Shown here: positions 1-12,100 of the stretch, piece by piece
Layout: each line of letters opens with the position of its first letter
Numbering within the stretch: the first letter of the stretch is position 1
From: Cristatella mucedo
Taxonomy: Eukaryota > Bryozoa > Phylactolaemata > Cristatellidae
Assembly (NCBI GenBank): GCA_009760855.2
Contig: WPIO01000001.1
Location: 200,001 to 220,000, forward strand
Direction: 5' to 3'
DNA: 20,000 nucleotides
Notes under the pieces: generated by a model
The model's input: only the letters and a program-made list of their open reading frames with translations
Told to the model about the DNA's origin: nothing
Database searches by the model: none
Program-made: the position numbers and the translations under genes

Positions 1-37
1 CCCATGCAATGCGTTAAGACGTTAGCCTCTTACTTAC

Positions 38-130
38 ATAGAACTGTCTGCTTGGGCTGCAGGCAAGTACACACTTTCAATAACGTAGTCAGACGTCTTG
101 TCCCACAGCTTCTTCATAAAAGCATCTTCC
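38..130 (-). CDS. OPA1: OPA1 exon: stalk, last exon visible in the window (split Trp393 to residue 423)
   Basis: One base completes Trp, then 30 codons encode [20 protein letters not shown] and [10 protein letters not shown], with two bases left over. [11 protein letters not shown] corresponds to the OPA1 stalk segment with xIYLPAAQ. The acceptor is tttag and the donor the consensus gtaagt. No ORF longer than the exon marks it. The split-codon phase and the homology both agree with the exon 3.7 kb upstream, which supports it strongly. Further exons must lie before base 1. Confidence 0.93.
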
Positions 131-3100
131 CTAAAGCAAAATTCAAGCAGCAATAATCTATTGAAATGCTTCCTTTTTAGTTTATGTTAAATGCCTGGAG
201 ATTTAGTTCTGCTGTGGTGCCTTACAATTGTTTCACTATTAATAATACTATTATTCTTATTATTATTATTATTATTATTGATTCTCCAACTCACAAAAAT
301 AAATGCCACATGCACGAGCACTTGTGTGCACACTTAAAGAACTGAAGTTCCTATGAGCATTTCAAAGGACTCTAGGGGTAGTCTCGAGCTAGCCCAAAAG
401 CTACCGGAGTATTTCGATCACACCAAGACGTTTGACAAATAATCATCAAAATTAGTCCCATCAAAATTAGTTGGATGCACACAACATGAAAACCCAACAT
501 GCATTTCACATAAAAAGGGCGTACCAATGCTAGCCGATTTGTTCATGCAGATTTACTGCAATGCAAGATGGAACAAAGCGGTCCCAATGTAACAATGCTA
601 AGCAAGCGATTGTTCATGCTCACTAGTTGCAGTTAGCCATGATTTGTTCTAGTAAGTAAATCGTATAATGCTTTGGCTTATATCCTTTCAGGCTGATCGT
701 TTGTGGTTGGCTTCAGTCAGTTTGGTTATGATGGCTAGTTGCTATCAAAATCCGGAACCTTTACAAGAAATGGCAGGCATGAAATGCTATCCATACCGGC
801 ATGCCCTGTTATGAACACGCATTGAATGACCATTAAGCAACGAGCCTCTAAGAGGACACGCAATGGTAGAGTTCACGTGAAGTGGTCGTCACCTCAGAGA
901 AGACACTAGTAGCTACCGAGTATTGCCAGGTGTATAACCACCACTAATGAAAAGTAAGACAGCAACACCGAGCTAGGACTTCACCACATTAATATGGCAG
1001 CTAAATATTGCCTACGGCTATTTGGCAGCCGAATCTCCATAGCTGCCCCTGAGCATAGTGCCACAGCTGCATAGCTGCCACTGAGTTGTGCTAAAGGAAG
1101 CAGCCTGCGCGAGTCAGAGAGTCGTGGTCAGGAAGTAATTCACCAGCATTAGCAGACCGGCACTTTACTAATCCGCAAAGGACAGCATCGCAGGACAGAG
1201 AATGCCCGGCGGATGACTCAGCCGGCATGTCCGAGGGGCACATGCCACCTAGGCTAGCCTCCTACCACCCCTCATCGACGAGCAGTGCATGACACGTGCA
1301 GCGGCAACATGTGCACGTGAGCTCAGACAATCGACACGGCTCGGCAGCTGGCGGCAGGTAAATAGTCCGACTATAACAGCCCTTTCACCAGCCTATGTAA
1401 GCCCAGCAGAGCTGCTGGCCAGTCAGACTAGGGCCAACCCAGCATGATACCTGGCCTGCCACCAAAAGTTGGAGTCATAGCGGATACCTGAGTTGAATTC
1501 GCGATGGGCAGAAAGCTAGCATATCGATATCAGCAGTGGTTTTAATTTCGGTTTAAAAACTAGTGAGAACAATGGTAATGAGGCATCCATAGAGTGCTAT
1601 CAGAGCACTAAATCTCGTTCTAGGCATTCTACATATGCAGTAAATGAAGTGTGTCAATACGGTTCGTGATAACATGTACAGTGGCAGCAAGCACAAGCAC
1701 ACAAGCACACAAGACAGTTCACACCGACCCAGAAAATGCTTTGAGGAACAGATGTATTTTAGCTTTAGTTTCAATGTTGCTAAATTGAGGGATGTCATGC
1801 AGTCAAGTGCGAGTTCCAGGCTTTGGGAGCATACGAACTAAACGCACGGTCTCCATGGGATGTGCCGTCGGTTCGACACATAGCTAAACGACTTGGGTCA
1901 GAAGAGGTTAGCTGATTTAACAGCCTCATTTATATATATTTGTCACCTCCCTTGCTGCAAGCATTGATGACGTTCGCACATGAATGGCAGCAAACTTTCT
2001 CAAATTGAATGACGATAAAACCAACTTAGTAGTTATGGGAAAACCAGGTGTGATTCAGATATTGGAAACTTTCTTACAATCGGCTCTGCCAGCATATGTC
2101 CAGTCAAATCTGCACGAAATCTAGGCGTCTTGTTCAAAAGTGACCTTTCATTAGACAACCACATCAGTTCCACAGTCAAGTCTGCCTACTTTTAGCTAAA
2201 TAAAATTACTAAAATTCAGGCTTGCTTATAAATGGATACCAGATCTAAATTGATCCATGCATTTGCGACATTCCGTCTCACTTCTGTAACTCACTCCTTG
2301 CTGGTCTACTGACTTGTGCAATCAGGCACTTACAGCTTGTGCACAATTCTGCAGCTAGGCTTGTCTGTCGTGAGCATCGCAGTTGCCACATCACACCACT
2401 TTTCGCCGACCTGCACTGGCTCCCAGTCAAGCCATGCATCGATTTGAAGGATTTGTCACTCACTTTTAGGTACATTCATTCTTGGGCTCCAGCCTACCTA
2501 TCAGATCTACTCCCCCACCATGCGAAGCATCGTACCACTCGCTTTTCGGAATCTAATTGTTTACTTTTACCTCGTATAAATCTCAAATCCTTTGAAGACC
2601 GTGACTTCAGTTCGCATCCCTCAAAGCCTGGAAGTCACTTCCGACTTATGTCACGGTATCCCCTGACTTGAGCACATTTTAAAAGAAACTGAAAACACAT
2701 CTACTTATCACAGCACTTAGTGGATCGATGTGATTCCTCCTTTACGTGCTTATGTGTGCTGACACTGCATGCGACCACTAACCAGATTTGCATGCTGACC
2801 CTATGCATGTCAGCCCTAACAATGTTGAGCTTGCTGTAATTGAGCATGCTACCAATAACCATTCGATCGCGCTTCCTTTGCAGAAAATACAAAGTGCATA
2901 GCAAGAGATTGAGTTCTCTGAGGGCATTATATCAAATGTATTCTTATTATTTTTATCACTACTAGTAGTAGTAGTAGTAGTAGCAGTAGCAGTAGCAGTA
3001 GTAGTAGTAGTAGCTAACCATAATTGTACCCGTACTTATGATGTTGACAGTGCCAAGCTAATGGGCAATCTTAACGGTTCATTAGGTAATACTACAGCAA

Positions 3101-6100
3101 CCACTGGGCCGTTACAAACCAAACTGCAATGAATGGCTCGATGCCACTTGCACAAATCACTGTGGAACAGAACAGAAACATGGACAGAAGTATGTGACCC
3201 ACAGTTCTGGGTGAAGGAGGCTCGAATCATAAAAAATCCACAGCCAGTAAGTGAACGCAGTCTCTCTGTAACTATCGTGGCCACACGCCCATCTTCCCTC
3301 TCACTGATTCAGTACCATCTTAAGCAGCAGAAGAGGCAAGGTCTGGTAAGAGTGATTACTGGGCTGCCATCAATCTGTGTAAGCACCCGTGCCGATAGCC
3401 AAACAACCCTAGTTGCTTCTGCTACAGGCATGCTTGCATGCACATGTGGGCACAACTTTCCGAGAGCACCTAGGATAAGGAGAGGGCAAGCAGACACGAG
3501 AAGAAGGCAACACAGAATAAGGCCCTACTATTGATCGGAATAAGCCGTCATGCAGCGACCATTCGAAACGCTTGCTCAACAAAAGCGATAAGCAGATCCC
3601 ACTTTCTTGTACAATCTAAGGAGTCAAAACAATCTAGCATGGCATTCAATGTAAATTGTGGTGCACATCTCTAATCCCAAAACAAAAGTTGCTCAAAATA
3701 CCTAATTCTAATTCTTCCCTACTTAGACATCCACGAGAGCTGAACTTTGGGCTGAACTTGAACTTCTGAGAGTTAATTGCAGCATTTCGGTGCCAGCAAA
3801 GTTACTGCTACCAAATCAAGCACATAAACATTTTTACATACCACTCCTTTGCCGTCACCTGACTCAGATTTATGAGTTCGTCTAGAATTTCTCCCTTGGC
3901 TTTTTCAAAAAGTTCGAGCTGAAACATTCGTAATGAGGAAAAGAATACGAAAGGCATTCGGGTTACAGGATTGACAGCAACGACTACAGCTTCTCAAAAG
4001 CAGTGGCAAGCACAGGGAACAGCAGATGTAGATGTTGCTGAGATTGTACCACGGCAACTGTTGCTAGCACGGCTAGTGCTGCTGCTACGACAGCCATCCT
4101 TCCGCCATCTTGGGCGGTGATGCACATACCCTGTCCAGCTCACGCACCCCTGGATGCGTGTTTTTCCACTCAGCCTCCAGGTTAAACCGCTTTGCTACAA
4201 AAGAGGGGGCAACTCTCACTGACATCACAATGCTGTCCATCAACTGCAGCAGTGCAACCCTTGTCTCAGGTGCATATGCATAAATGACTATCCGACAAGG
4301 TCAGTCCAAACGCACACTGGTGGTATTTATTTGCTGCACTTGGTACCAAAAAGCGCTACAGCACACCAGGAGGCACTGAGTGACCGCAGATCGGCTTATC
4401 CGAGACTGCCAGCAGGAGCTCTTATATCGTACACATACGATTGTAGGACCGAGCGAGTCATGGGGTATATACCTCTGAATGAATCAGCCTGCTGCTCCAC
4501 ACTATCCTTGACCATCTTCCAAAAGCGATCGGAAACAGCAAGGCTCAGATTACGCGTTGTCATCTGAGTTGTCTTCAGGGCACAGTCCCTATCAACGATG
4601 TGGCTCTGCTGCTTAAAGCTCCACATCGACTGTCGTGGCAGCAGAGCCGGGGCAGCAGAGTGAGGGTGCAGCAGAGCCGGGGGGGGGTTAAGCAGAGCCG
4701 GGGGTAGAGCAGCAGCCGAGGCATGGCCTACAGACCAAGGAGAGCAGGTGAGAGCACAAGGCAGGAGGCAGCAACGTGACAAGCAGATGGCTAGACAGAA
4801 TAGAAATGATCTAGCACGGCAAAGAGGCGTGGCTGTGGGCAGCATACTTGAACAACTTGGAGCTCTTGAAGAACTCTTCTTCATACTGTTTTATGTCACT
4901 TATGCTGTCGTTAGAGTTGCCTGAGAAAGCATATTCATAAAATGACGCATGATGCTCAGACCACCGCCGAAGATGACATGAAAAGTTGAAATGGCATCCC
5001 TGGTGGGCTCATATTCAGAGGTCAACAGCAAAAGCAAAACAACAGGATTTCATCCAAGTACACCTGTGGCATCCAGTGTTAAGAATTCAGGGCAGTACAG
5101 CATCCTAATGTAGCGCCAACGTACTGGTGGTGATAAAGTAATAATTGTTTTTCGCCTGACCGCTGGCTGGGCCGTCGCATGCCGAACGAATCGGTAACAG
5201 AGCAGAAGAACCCTATCTCATGTAAGTTATATGGAGATTCAAGTCTTTCAAAAACTTAATTTTTTGCAAACTCTGGCAAGGGTGCTATGTTCTACATGCA
5301 TATCTCATGTTAAGGAGTGCTCACATTTGAAAAGGGTTAAGGAGAGTACTGCCTACAAGTGCTGTTTTACAAATCCTAACTCTGGGGAAGGAGTTAACCT
5401 TCTGTGGAAGTATGGTCAGAGGAATGCAAAGAAGAAACAAACCTCTGAAATAATGAAGAGAATTATCCCTCATTGTAGCCCATTAATTATCATAGAGGTA
5501 CGATAACCTTTATGCCTCCCTTCACTGGTGACATCTCGTCATCATTGGATCATTGTAAAAATAATTCCTAGGAGTCCTCGGTAAAGAACAGTAAAATCAT
5601 AACCAAGGAATCAAGATCGTATTCCAATAACAAGTCCTAAAGCTCTAATAGAGCCTGTAAGGGGTCAAGGACTTAATTCAACCAGATGAAAGGGATTTTG
5701 CATCTGCAAAGATAACCCTAAAGGCTTCTTATGCGAGTCTAATGGCTTTTAGCCTAAGTGCTCTATCATACAGTATTATCCCACTAGATTAATTCAACCG
5801 GATGAAAAGGGTTTTGCATTTGCAAAGATAACCCAAAAAGCTTCTTATACAAGCCTAATGGCTTTTAGCCAAAGTGCTGTATCATAAAGATTGATCCCAC
5901 TAGATTCTTGTTAATCTCTCAATGATTCTAGGAGCTTTATTCGCGTTATCCTCCACAAGTCGACTAGCCATGGGCTAGAGTTTGAGATCAACATACTCAG
6001 GTTTACTCCTCTTTTTTTTTTACCTTCTCCCCTCGGAGTGCTGAGGGTGCTGTAAAGTGCTTCCTAGTACAAGCTTCAGGATCAGCCCTTTTTATGATAA

Positions 6101-9100
6101 GAGGACTACTCTCTTGACTTAGGGAAAGCTCTCTCGTTAGGGTTAGCCTATAGCTAGTAAGTTAGTCGTATTGCTATTTAATTTGAGAAATTGTGCTGCC
6201 ACGAGTACAAATTTGAGTGATACAAGCAGCTAGCTGAGAAAGTTCGTCGTTCTGGAAGGCAGGCAGTGATCACAACACAGGTACAGCTCCGTGTCGTGTG
6301 CAGAAAAATGAAAGCATGGGTTGTCCTTAAAAATGTTGATGGCAAGAGTGAGAGAATATATTGCAAAAAGAAGTAGAACTAGCACAGATCCCTATACTCT
6401 AAAGGCTACCCGGATGACCTTTGCCGGTTAACATCTACTCTCTGAAATATTGCAATGAGATGATGGACGTAAAATGGTCATGGGTTCGAATCCTGCAGTG
6501 GGCGATCCTTTATTGCCAAATGCAGGCAGTGGTGATAGCGGTTAAAGCTCTTCTACTACTATACAAATGAGGCTGCTAAATCAGCTAATCTTTTTAGAAG
6601 AACTTAGTGATCAACAGTATCAAAAAGTACCCAGAGATCTAGCCGAACTAGTGGAGAGAATGTACCCGAGCCTTCAGCCTTCCTGAGAAGGGCATGTGCT
6701 GACTATTGCAGAGATTGGAACTTGCTAGGTTTGAAGCTTTGGTATAAGAGTTTAGCTGATCTGCAATTACTTGTCCCAATGGCACTTAAATAGAAATAAA
6801 ACTAGAGAGTAGATGTGTGTGGAAGTTGCTGGAGGTATCCTGATCTGGTGCCGACAATTTATGAGAGAGATAACACCTGCCTCTTCGAAGGATGCACAGA
6901 GAAGACCTAGGGCTAGCGAAACATCCATTTTGTTGGTTACAGAGGGCAGGACAAAATCTATGCATCTTAAAAGGACAACAGAAGGTACGGGTCTAGAGAG
7001 CTAGTAGTCTTCTAGAAGGTGAACTTCAAAGTGAGGTTAGTAGTGGCAGGCTTGAAGGGCGGACATTGCTTAAAGCAAGGAACAAAAGGTGAGGAGTCCC
7101 GTGGGAATGTTACCGCGAGGTAATAAATCCTGGATCCTATCTCATTTGCTCACAGAAAAGCTATAAAAAGAGTATCTAGATCACTGCAATATCGCTAGAT
7201 AAGGTGCTGACCTGGGAGCGGTCGAGGACATGGTTGGTAATCAACATCAATATTTTTGGATTGTGCATCTGTAATTCCACAATGACGGCCTTAGGATTGG
7301 TATGATAGTCCTCATATTCTATTTCATGGCATGTCAGGTTCTCATCAGTTGTGTGTTTTCTTAATAATAAGCATAGCAGGTAGAAGAGATTGGCTAAATC
7401 GGATCATGCAAATAAAAAACTGACATGCCAAACCATCTTAACTAGTCTATTTTAATAAAAGCAGACTCTGAAAGACAGGTTTACTCCAAAACCTTGGATG
7501 CTACCAGTCGTGGTAGGTAGTACCATATGAAATAGCTACGGATTACAACACCTAATAAGTAAGCAGAATTGTATATAGATCATAATGAAAGTCGTAAGAA
7601 CCAACGTTTTTTAAACGAATCCAAAAATTGTACATGGCAAACTTAGCTGGTGGGCTACCGATTTCTACCATGTTTATGGATCCACATTAAGATCGCTAAT
7701 CTTTTGGCAGAACTAGAATGAAGAAGTGAAGACTCGGCAAAAGGGCGTTTGTCAAACCTGGCCTCAGAATCGCTAGCAACACGTCTCCACACATTAATTT
7801 TAGTAGTTAGTTGTACTGATTGCTGGGACATCAGTTCAACTTAAAATGAGACAATAGGACCCCCTTCTGGCGATGTAAGGTCAAGGTCAGAGATTGACCG
7901 GACTATGTACAGCAAGGCTGAGCTAACGTAATGCAGCTTGCAATCGACAGTACCTTTGCCAGTGACCACTGCGAAATAGCCCAGTGCCTTCATGGGAAAC
8001 AGCTTTCCTTCCAAAGCTTTTTTGATCTACAACCAATGAACACAGCTGCCAATGCTGACAACTGAGTTCTGAGGCCAATAGCGCACTTAGGTGTATATTA
8101 TTGGCAAGTGCCGAGATGCATTGAGGTTGCTGCTAACTCCATCATGCGGGTAATCACATGATTCTCAAACGGCAAGTGGGGTCAGAAGGAATACCAGAGA
8201 CGTGCATATAGGTCCTTCCCTGCAAGCGTGAAGTGGCAAACTGATTGTTGGAAACTGATCAGTGGCTTTAGAACAGCAAAGGCGATTAAAAGTGGCTGAA
8301 GCTTATTACCGAACGTCCTACTGAATGCACAGGCCGGTTCATGGCCCATGGTTTTATCAAATTGGCACTATCAAGGTCTCTGTAAAAGTCAAGAAACACT
8401 GTATAACCAAACTGTAATTTGCTTCTTGATGAGTCTAAATATTTGGAATTTGCTTCTTGATGAGTCACTAAAGATGCAGTTTCTGCCAGTTTCTTTCCAC
8501 TAGACCATTTTGATAAGGGCAGTGCAATTTGTCGGTGAATGCAGCTCAAACCGGTTACCCAGTTGCTGACGAATCTTTACCATCTCCATCGAACAAACAG
8601 CAAATTCACGTCCATGCCGCTTACTTATCCAAGTGTTGCAATGGCCAGACCCTTTCTTTCCTGGCACGCCATTCTGTGTTCAGGCTGCCTCAAAATAGGT
8701 GATGGGTAGAGCAGTCATTGGCTTCCAATAACATAACGAATCCAGTTCAAGAACCGTGTTGCAGTCTATAGAAGTCAGCAGGCACAATCTACTTAGCTAG
8801 CCTCTTTCAAGACTATAAGCTTTTACTGTGACTCAGGCTCTCAAGATCCAAGTGACTAGCCGTCATGGTCTGCGTTAATTATGTTGATCTTTTGCCCCCT
8901 CCCCATGGGAAAGGCAGCCTGAAATTAAGCGTAACTGTGTAAATGCACCAAGATCTTACATAGAGCAGGTGATGTGATACATAACGGTGAAACTATATTT
9001 ATACCTATCACAAGCCAACCATGACAAGGTCAATCTGCGTGCTGACACTGTGCATGCTGCCACTAACTACACTTGCATGCTGACCCTGTACACGACACCC

Positions 9101-12100
9101 CTAACCATGTTATTCATGTTGTTTATCAAGCATGATATTACTCATCATTCAATCATGTTTCCTTTGCAGCAAATGTAAAGCGCCCAGATAGAGATTTGAG
9201 TTCTCTGAGGGTGCTTTATCAAGTGCATGATTACTATTATTATTATTATAACGATATGCTTTGATGCACGTGCTTCCGCAATTTCATGCGAAGCAAATTG
9301 ACATTTGCTAAACTTTACAATTTGGCAGGGTGCGTTTGGCAAGACTTCACTTGCGCCACTAGTTAGTCATCTGCTTCCAGTTGCAGCCAGTTCTATGAGG
9401 TTATGGATGAAGGCTGCCACAGTTCTTCTATTTTATTCGAATCAAAACGCGTAGTGTAAGCTTATGTACTATTTTTCTTAGAAGCATCTATACGCCAATT
9501 TAGCCTTTCTTTAAGCTGGTGACTGTCACACTGCTTTGCTCATCGCCAGGCCGGCAGGCTAAGCCAGACAACTGACACTAGCGATAAGCAGCTGGGCACT
9601 TTTTCGTCAACGACAAGGAAGCAGCAAGGCATCAGTCAGCTCAGATCGAACATAAGCACTAACCGGTTGGACGATGACAGAGCACGCCTATAGCCGCCCT
9701 AGCCCCCACCGCCGGTTCCTCGGGACTGTTAATTAGATGTCAGAGGAAGAAAACTATTTCCTGCAAGTGCCAAAAGCACTGCGAGGCAAGAACATAAATG
9801 ATGGCCCAAAACAAAGACCAGCTGTAATAATAATAGCAATAATAATAATAACATAATAAAGTGCCCTCTGAGAACCCAATTTCTTTCTAGGCACTTTACA
9901 TTTGCTGCAAAGGAAGCCTTCTATGGAGGACGCTGCTATCCTGCTAGTGCAGAGCAGTGCACGGAAGTCCGTGTCTTGCTGCTAAATCCAAATGACTTAC
10001 CCTTGCAGGGTCATAGAGGCTAGTCTCAGCTACGTCAACCTTTGTGAGGACAAATATGGTTCGTTTGCCATCCGGGTCCATTGTGCTGACAAGATCTGTG
10101 ACATTACTTCTCTCGGCATCGAGAGAGCCGTCTGAAGAAAAGATGCGAACCACGGGTAGCTAGCCGCAACAAGCGGGCACATCGCGACACTGTTCTAAGT
10201 AGCCAGGGGAAATGATCCTTCACAGGCCAGTGAACCAACCTTGGATGCATAAAATAATCGCGTTGGGATTCTCCATGTAATTTCTGACAAGACGGTGAAT
10301 GTTCTCTTTTGTATCACTTGCCATACCCGACGTGACGGTCTACAAAACAGATGCATTATCTATTAGCACGGTGTGGACGATGTATAGAGTCAGGCCAGAA
10401 AGTTAATAAGAAAGATTTATTACGGTATTTGAACTAGAATAAAGCATCGGCATGCAAACGCTCTCATAAATCACACGGTTAAACACCTTTTGGTGATGAA
10501 GAATTGAATTCATCAAGTGAGACATGGCCAACAGCACGACATTCACAGTGCATAGTCGAAAAACTGAAATCGCATAGCTGAAGATTGCTTTAAAGCTAGC
10601 CTAGAAAATTCTACAGACTCTACTAATCACGCTTTAAAAAGACGCCATTGCACGTCCACGGGAGTGGGCGTCTTTTGGCAGCTGATTGGGAATAGGATAG
10701 CAACAAGCAATGAACAAAGAATGTAGGACCAGAGTCATTCCTCTCGAGCTGACGAGGTCGCCTGCTCATTCATGCTCTACTTAAATGAGTCATTTGACCG
10801 CCAGCATCGGCTGATAAATTCAGCAGACGGTCAGAAAGTCATTGCTCGTTTCCCCTTCCAGTAGTGACCAGCAATTGGTGTGGGATCAAGGCATCATTGC
10901 TATACCAATTAGAAAACAGTAAAACTCAACATTTACTCCGATGAACAGGTTCATAACGCAGCAACATAGCAGAACGACAGATCTGCTTCGCATGCTACTC
11001 ACACCTCTGCTTCCTATAACCGACTAGAACAGGTGACAAAGAGAGCTGCCTACAAAGTTACGATCAAAAGGTTAAAATTATATTGTGCAGAGCTGAACCA
11101 ACTTTTGTCTCAAACTTCCACACACGCAACAAGAAAAAAATGCCTCAACTACTCATTAACAGGCGGTTCTAAAATGAATAGGGCATGCCTAGCAGATGCC
11201 CACCGATGCAGCTTTGGAGAACAAATGATGCCCCTAAGACACAGCGGCTTACATTGAGCCTACTGCGAGGGATTGACTTACAGATATTATGCCGGGGAGG
11301 TCGATGAGGACCATTCTTTGAAGTCCAGGTCCCTTCACCGTGAGCGATATCACCTCTGTGCTAATAGTCTGGCCACGGCTGACGCTGTTCTTCATGCGTA
11401 CCTCGATCTCTTTCCGAAGAGCAGCCAGCTACAAGCGATCAACTCACAATGAATTATTGCCAATATAACATATCGTGATTCAAAAAAGATGAGCTTTGCA
11501 AACCGTGGGACCCAAGGACTGCTTAAAGCACAATGGGGGGTGTAACACGGTGCCTTTGCTAAGGCAAGGCTGTTGGGAAAAGCAGTCACTTTCGCAACCA
11601 GTTGCCCGAAATAGTTGACCACACCGGCAAATGTGCCAGGGGCAATTCGCAACTCGGCATACAGAAACTCGACAGCCATTTTGACATTGAGCAGCAACAT
11701 TTTAATTTCAAAACACTCAAACAGCACACGGCTTCCTTATCTGGCAAGACCCACGACTAGCGATCCCAATAGTAGATCTATTTGATAACATAGGACCGAC
11801 CAGTAGCCAACCTAATAGCTGCTACAGAACATGGCATACATAGATGGTAGCATGCATAGCAAAAAGGAATGCAATAACCTTCTCTTGTTCTTCTTCTTCT
11901 TCTTCTCTCTTTCTCTCGCCCACTCATTCACCGACCTGAACTGGCTCCCCATCAAGCGACGTATCACTCCACTTTAGGTCCCCACATTATCTTGCTCCCG
12001 ACTACCTATTGGAAATTCCTCCTTCTCAGGTATTGCTCGATACCGCCTGATCTTCAGACTAAGGTCGTTCAGTTGTGGCTCTAAGCAGCCTAACATTCTG

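Larger units (their letters stand above)
131..3841 (-). other. OPA1 intron of 3711 bp, LINE-rich
   Basis: This is the intron between the last two visible exons. It holds a LINE 3' tail (168-281), a minus-strand LINE fragment (1553-1935) head to head with a plus-strand one (1940-3015), and a TAG/CAG microsatellite. From 300 to 1550 I see no gene and no recognised family. A plus-strand open frame of 133 codons at 3133-3534 has no recognisable motif and is probably chance or decayed repeat. Confidence 0.85.
4921..7953 (-). other. OPA1 intron of 3033 bp
   Basis: The intron holds the 116-bp tandem duplication (5673-5904) and a possible tRNA-derived SINE (about 6430-6605). A plus-strand open frame of 91 codons (5231-5506) shows no motif I know. 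The rest, including 6610-7950, is AT-rich with no recognisable gene or repeat. Confidence 0.8.
8027..10000 (-). other. OPA1 intron of 1974 bp
   Basis: The intron contains two LINE 3' ends in opposite orientation (8995-9252 + and 9822-9921 -) and a small 31-bp period duplication. Elsewhere (8030-8400, 8470-8990, 9260-9820) I see no gene or known element. Confidence 0.8.

Noticed and set aside
2339-2671. 110-codon open frame as a functional gene
   Set aside because: It is the C-terminal end of a LINE reverse transcriptase, with the rest of the element frameshifted and stopped.
4589-4884. 162-codon minus-strand open frame starting [11 protein letters not shown] as a single-exon gene
   Set aside because: Its start is an out-of-frame reading of one OPA1 exon and its middle is minisatellite. 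Only the final part, from 4588, is real exon sequence.
6136-6146. Telomere-like ttagggttag
   Set aside because: Less than two units, well inside an intron, no array.
6483-6493. An intact tRNA gene at the ggttcgaatcc motif
   Set aside because: No A box at the right distance, no acceptor stem and a poorly paired T stem, so at most a tRNA-derived SINE.
10770-10850. Imperfect inverted repeat with tttgaccg and cggtcag
   Set aside because: Only about 7-8 bases pair cleanly and the rest needs several mismatches, so chance is likely.
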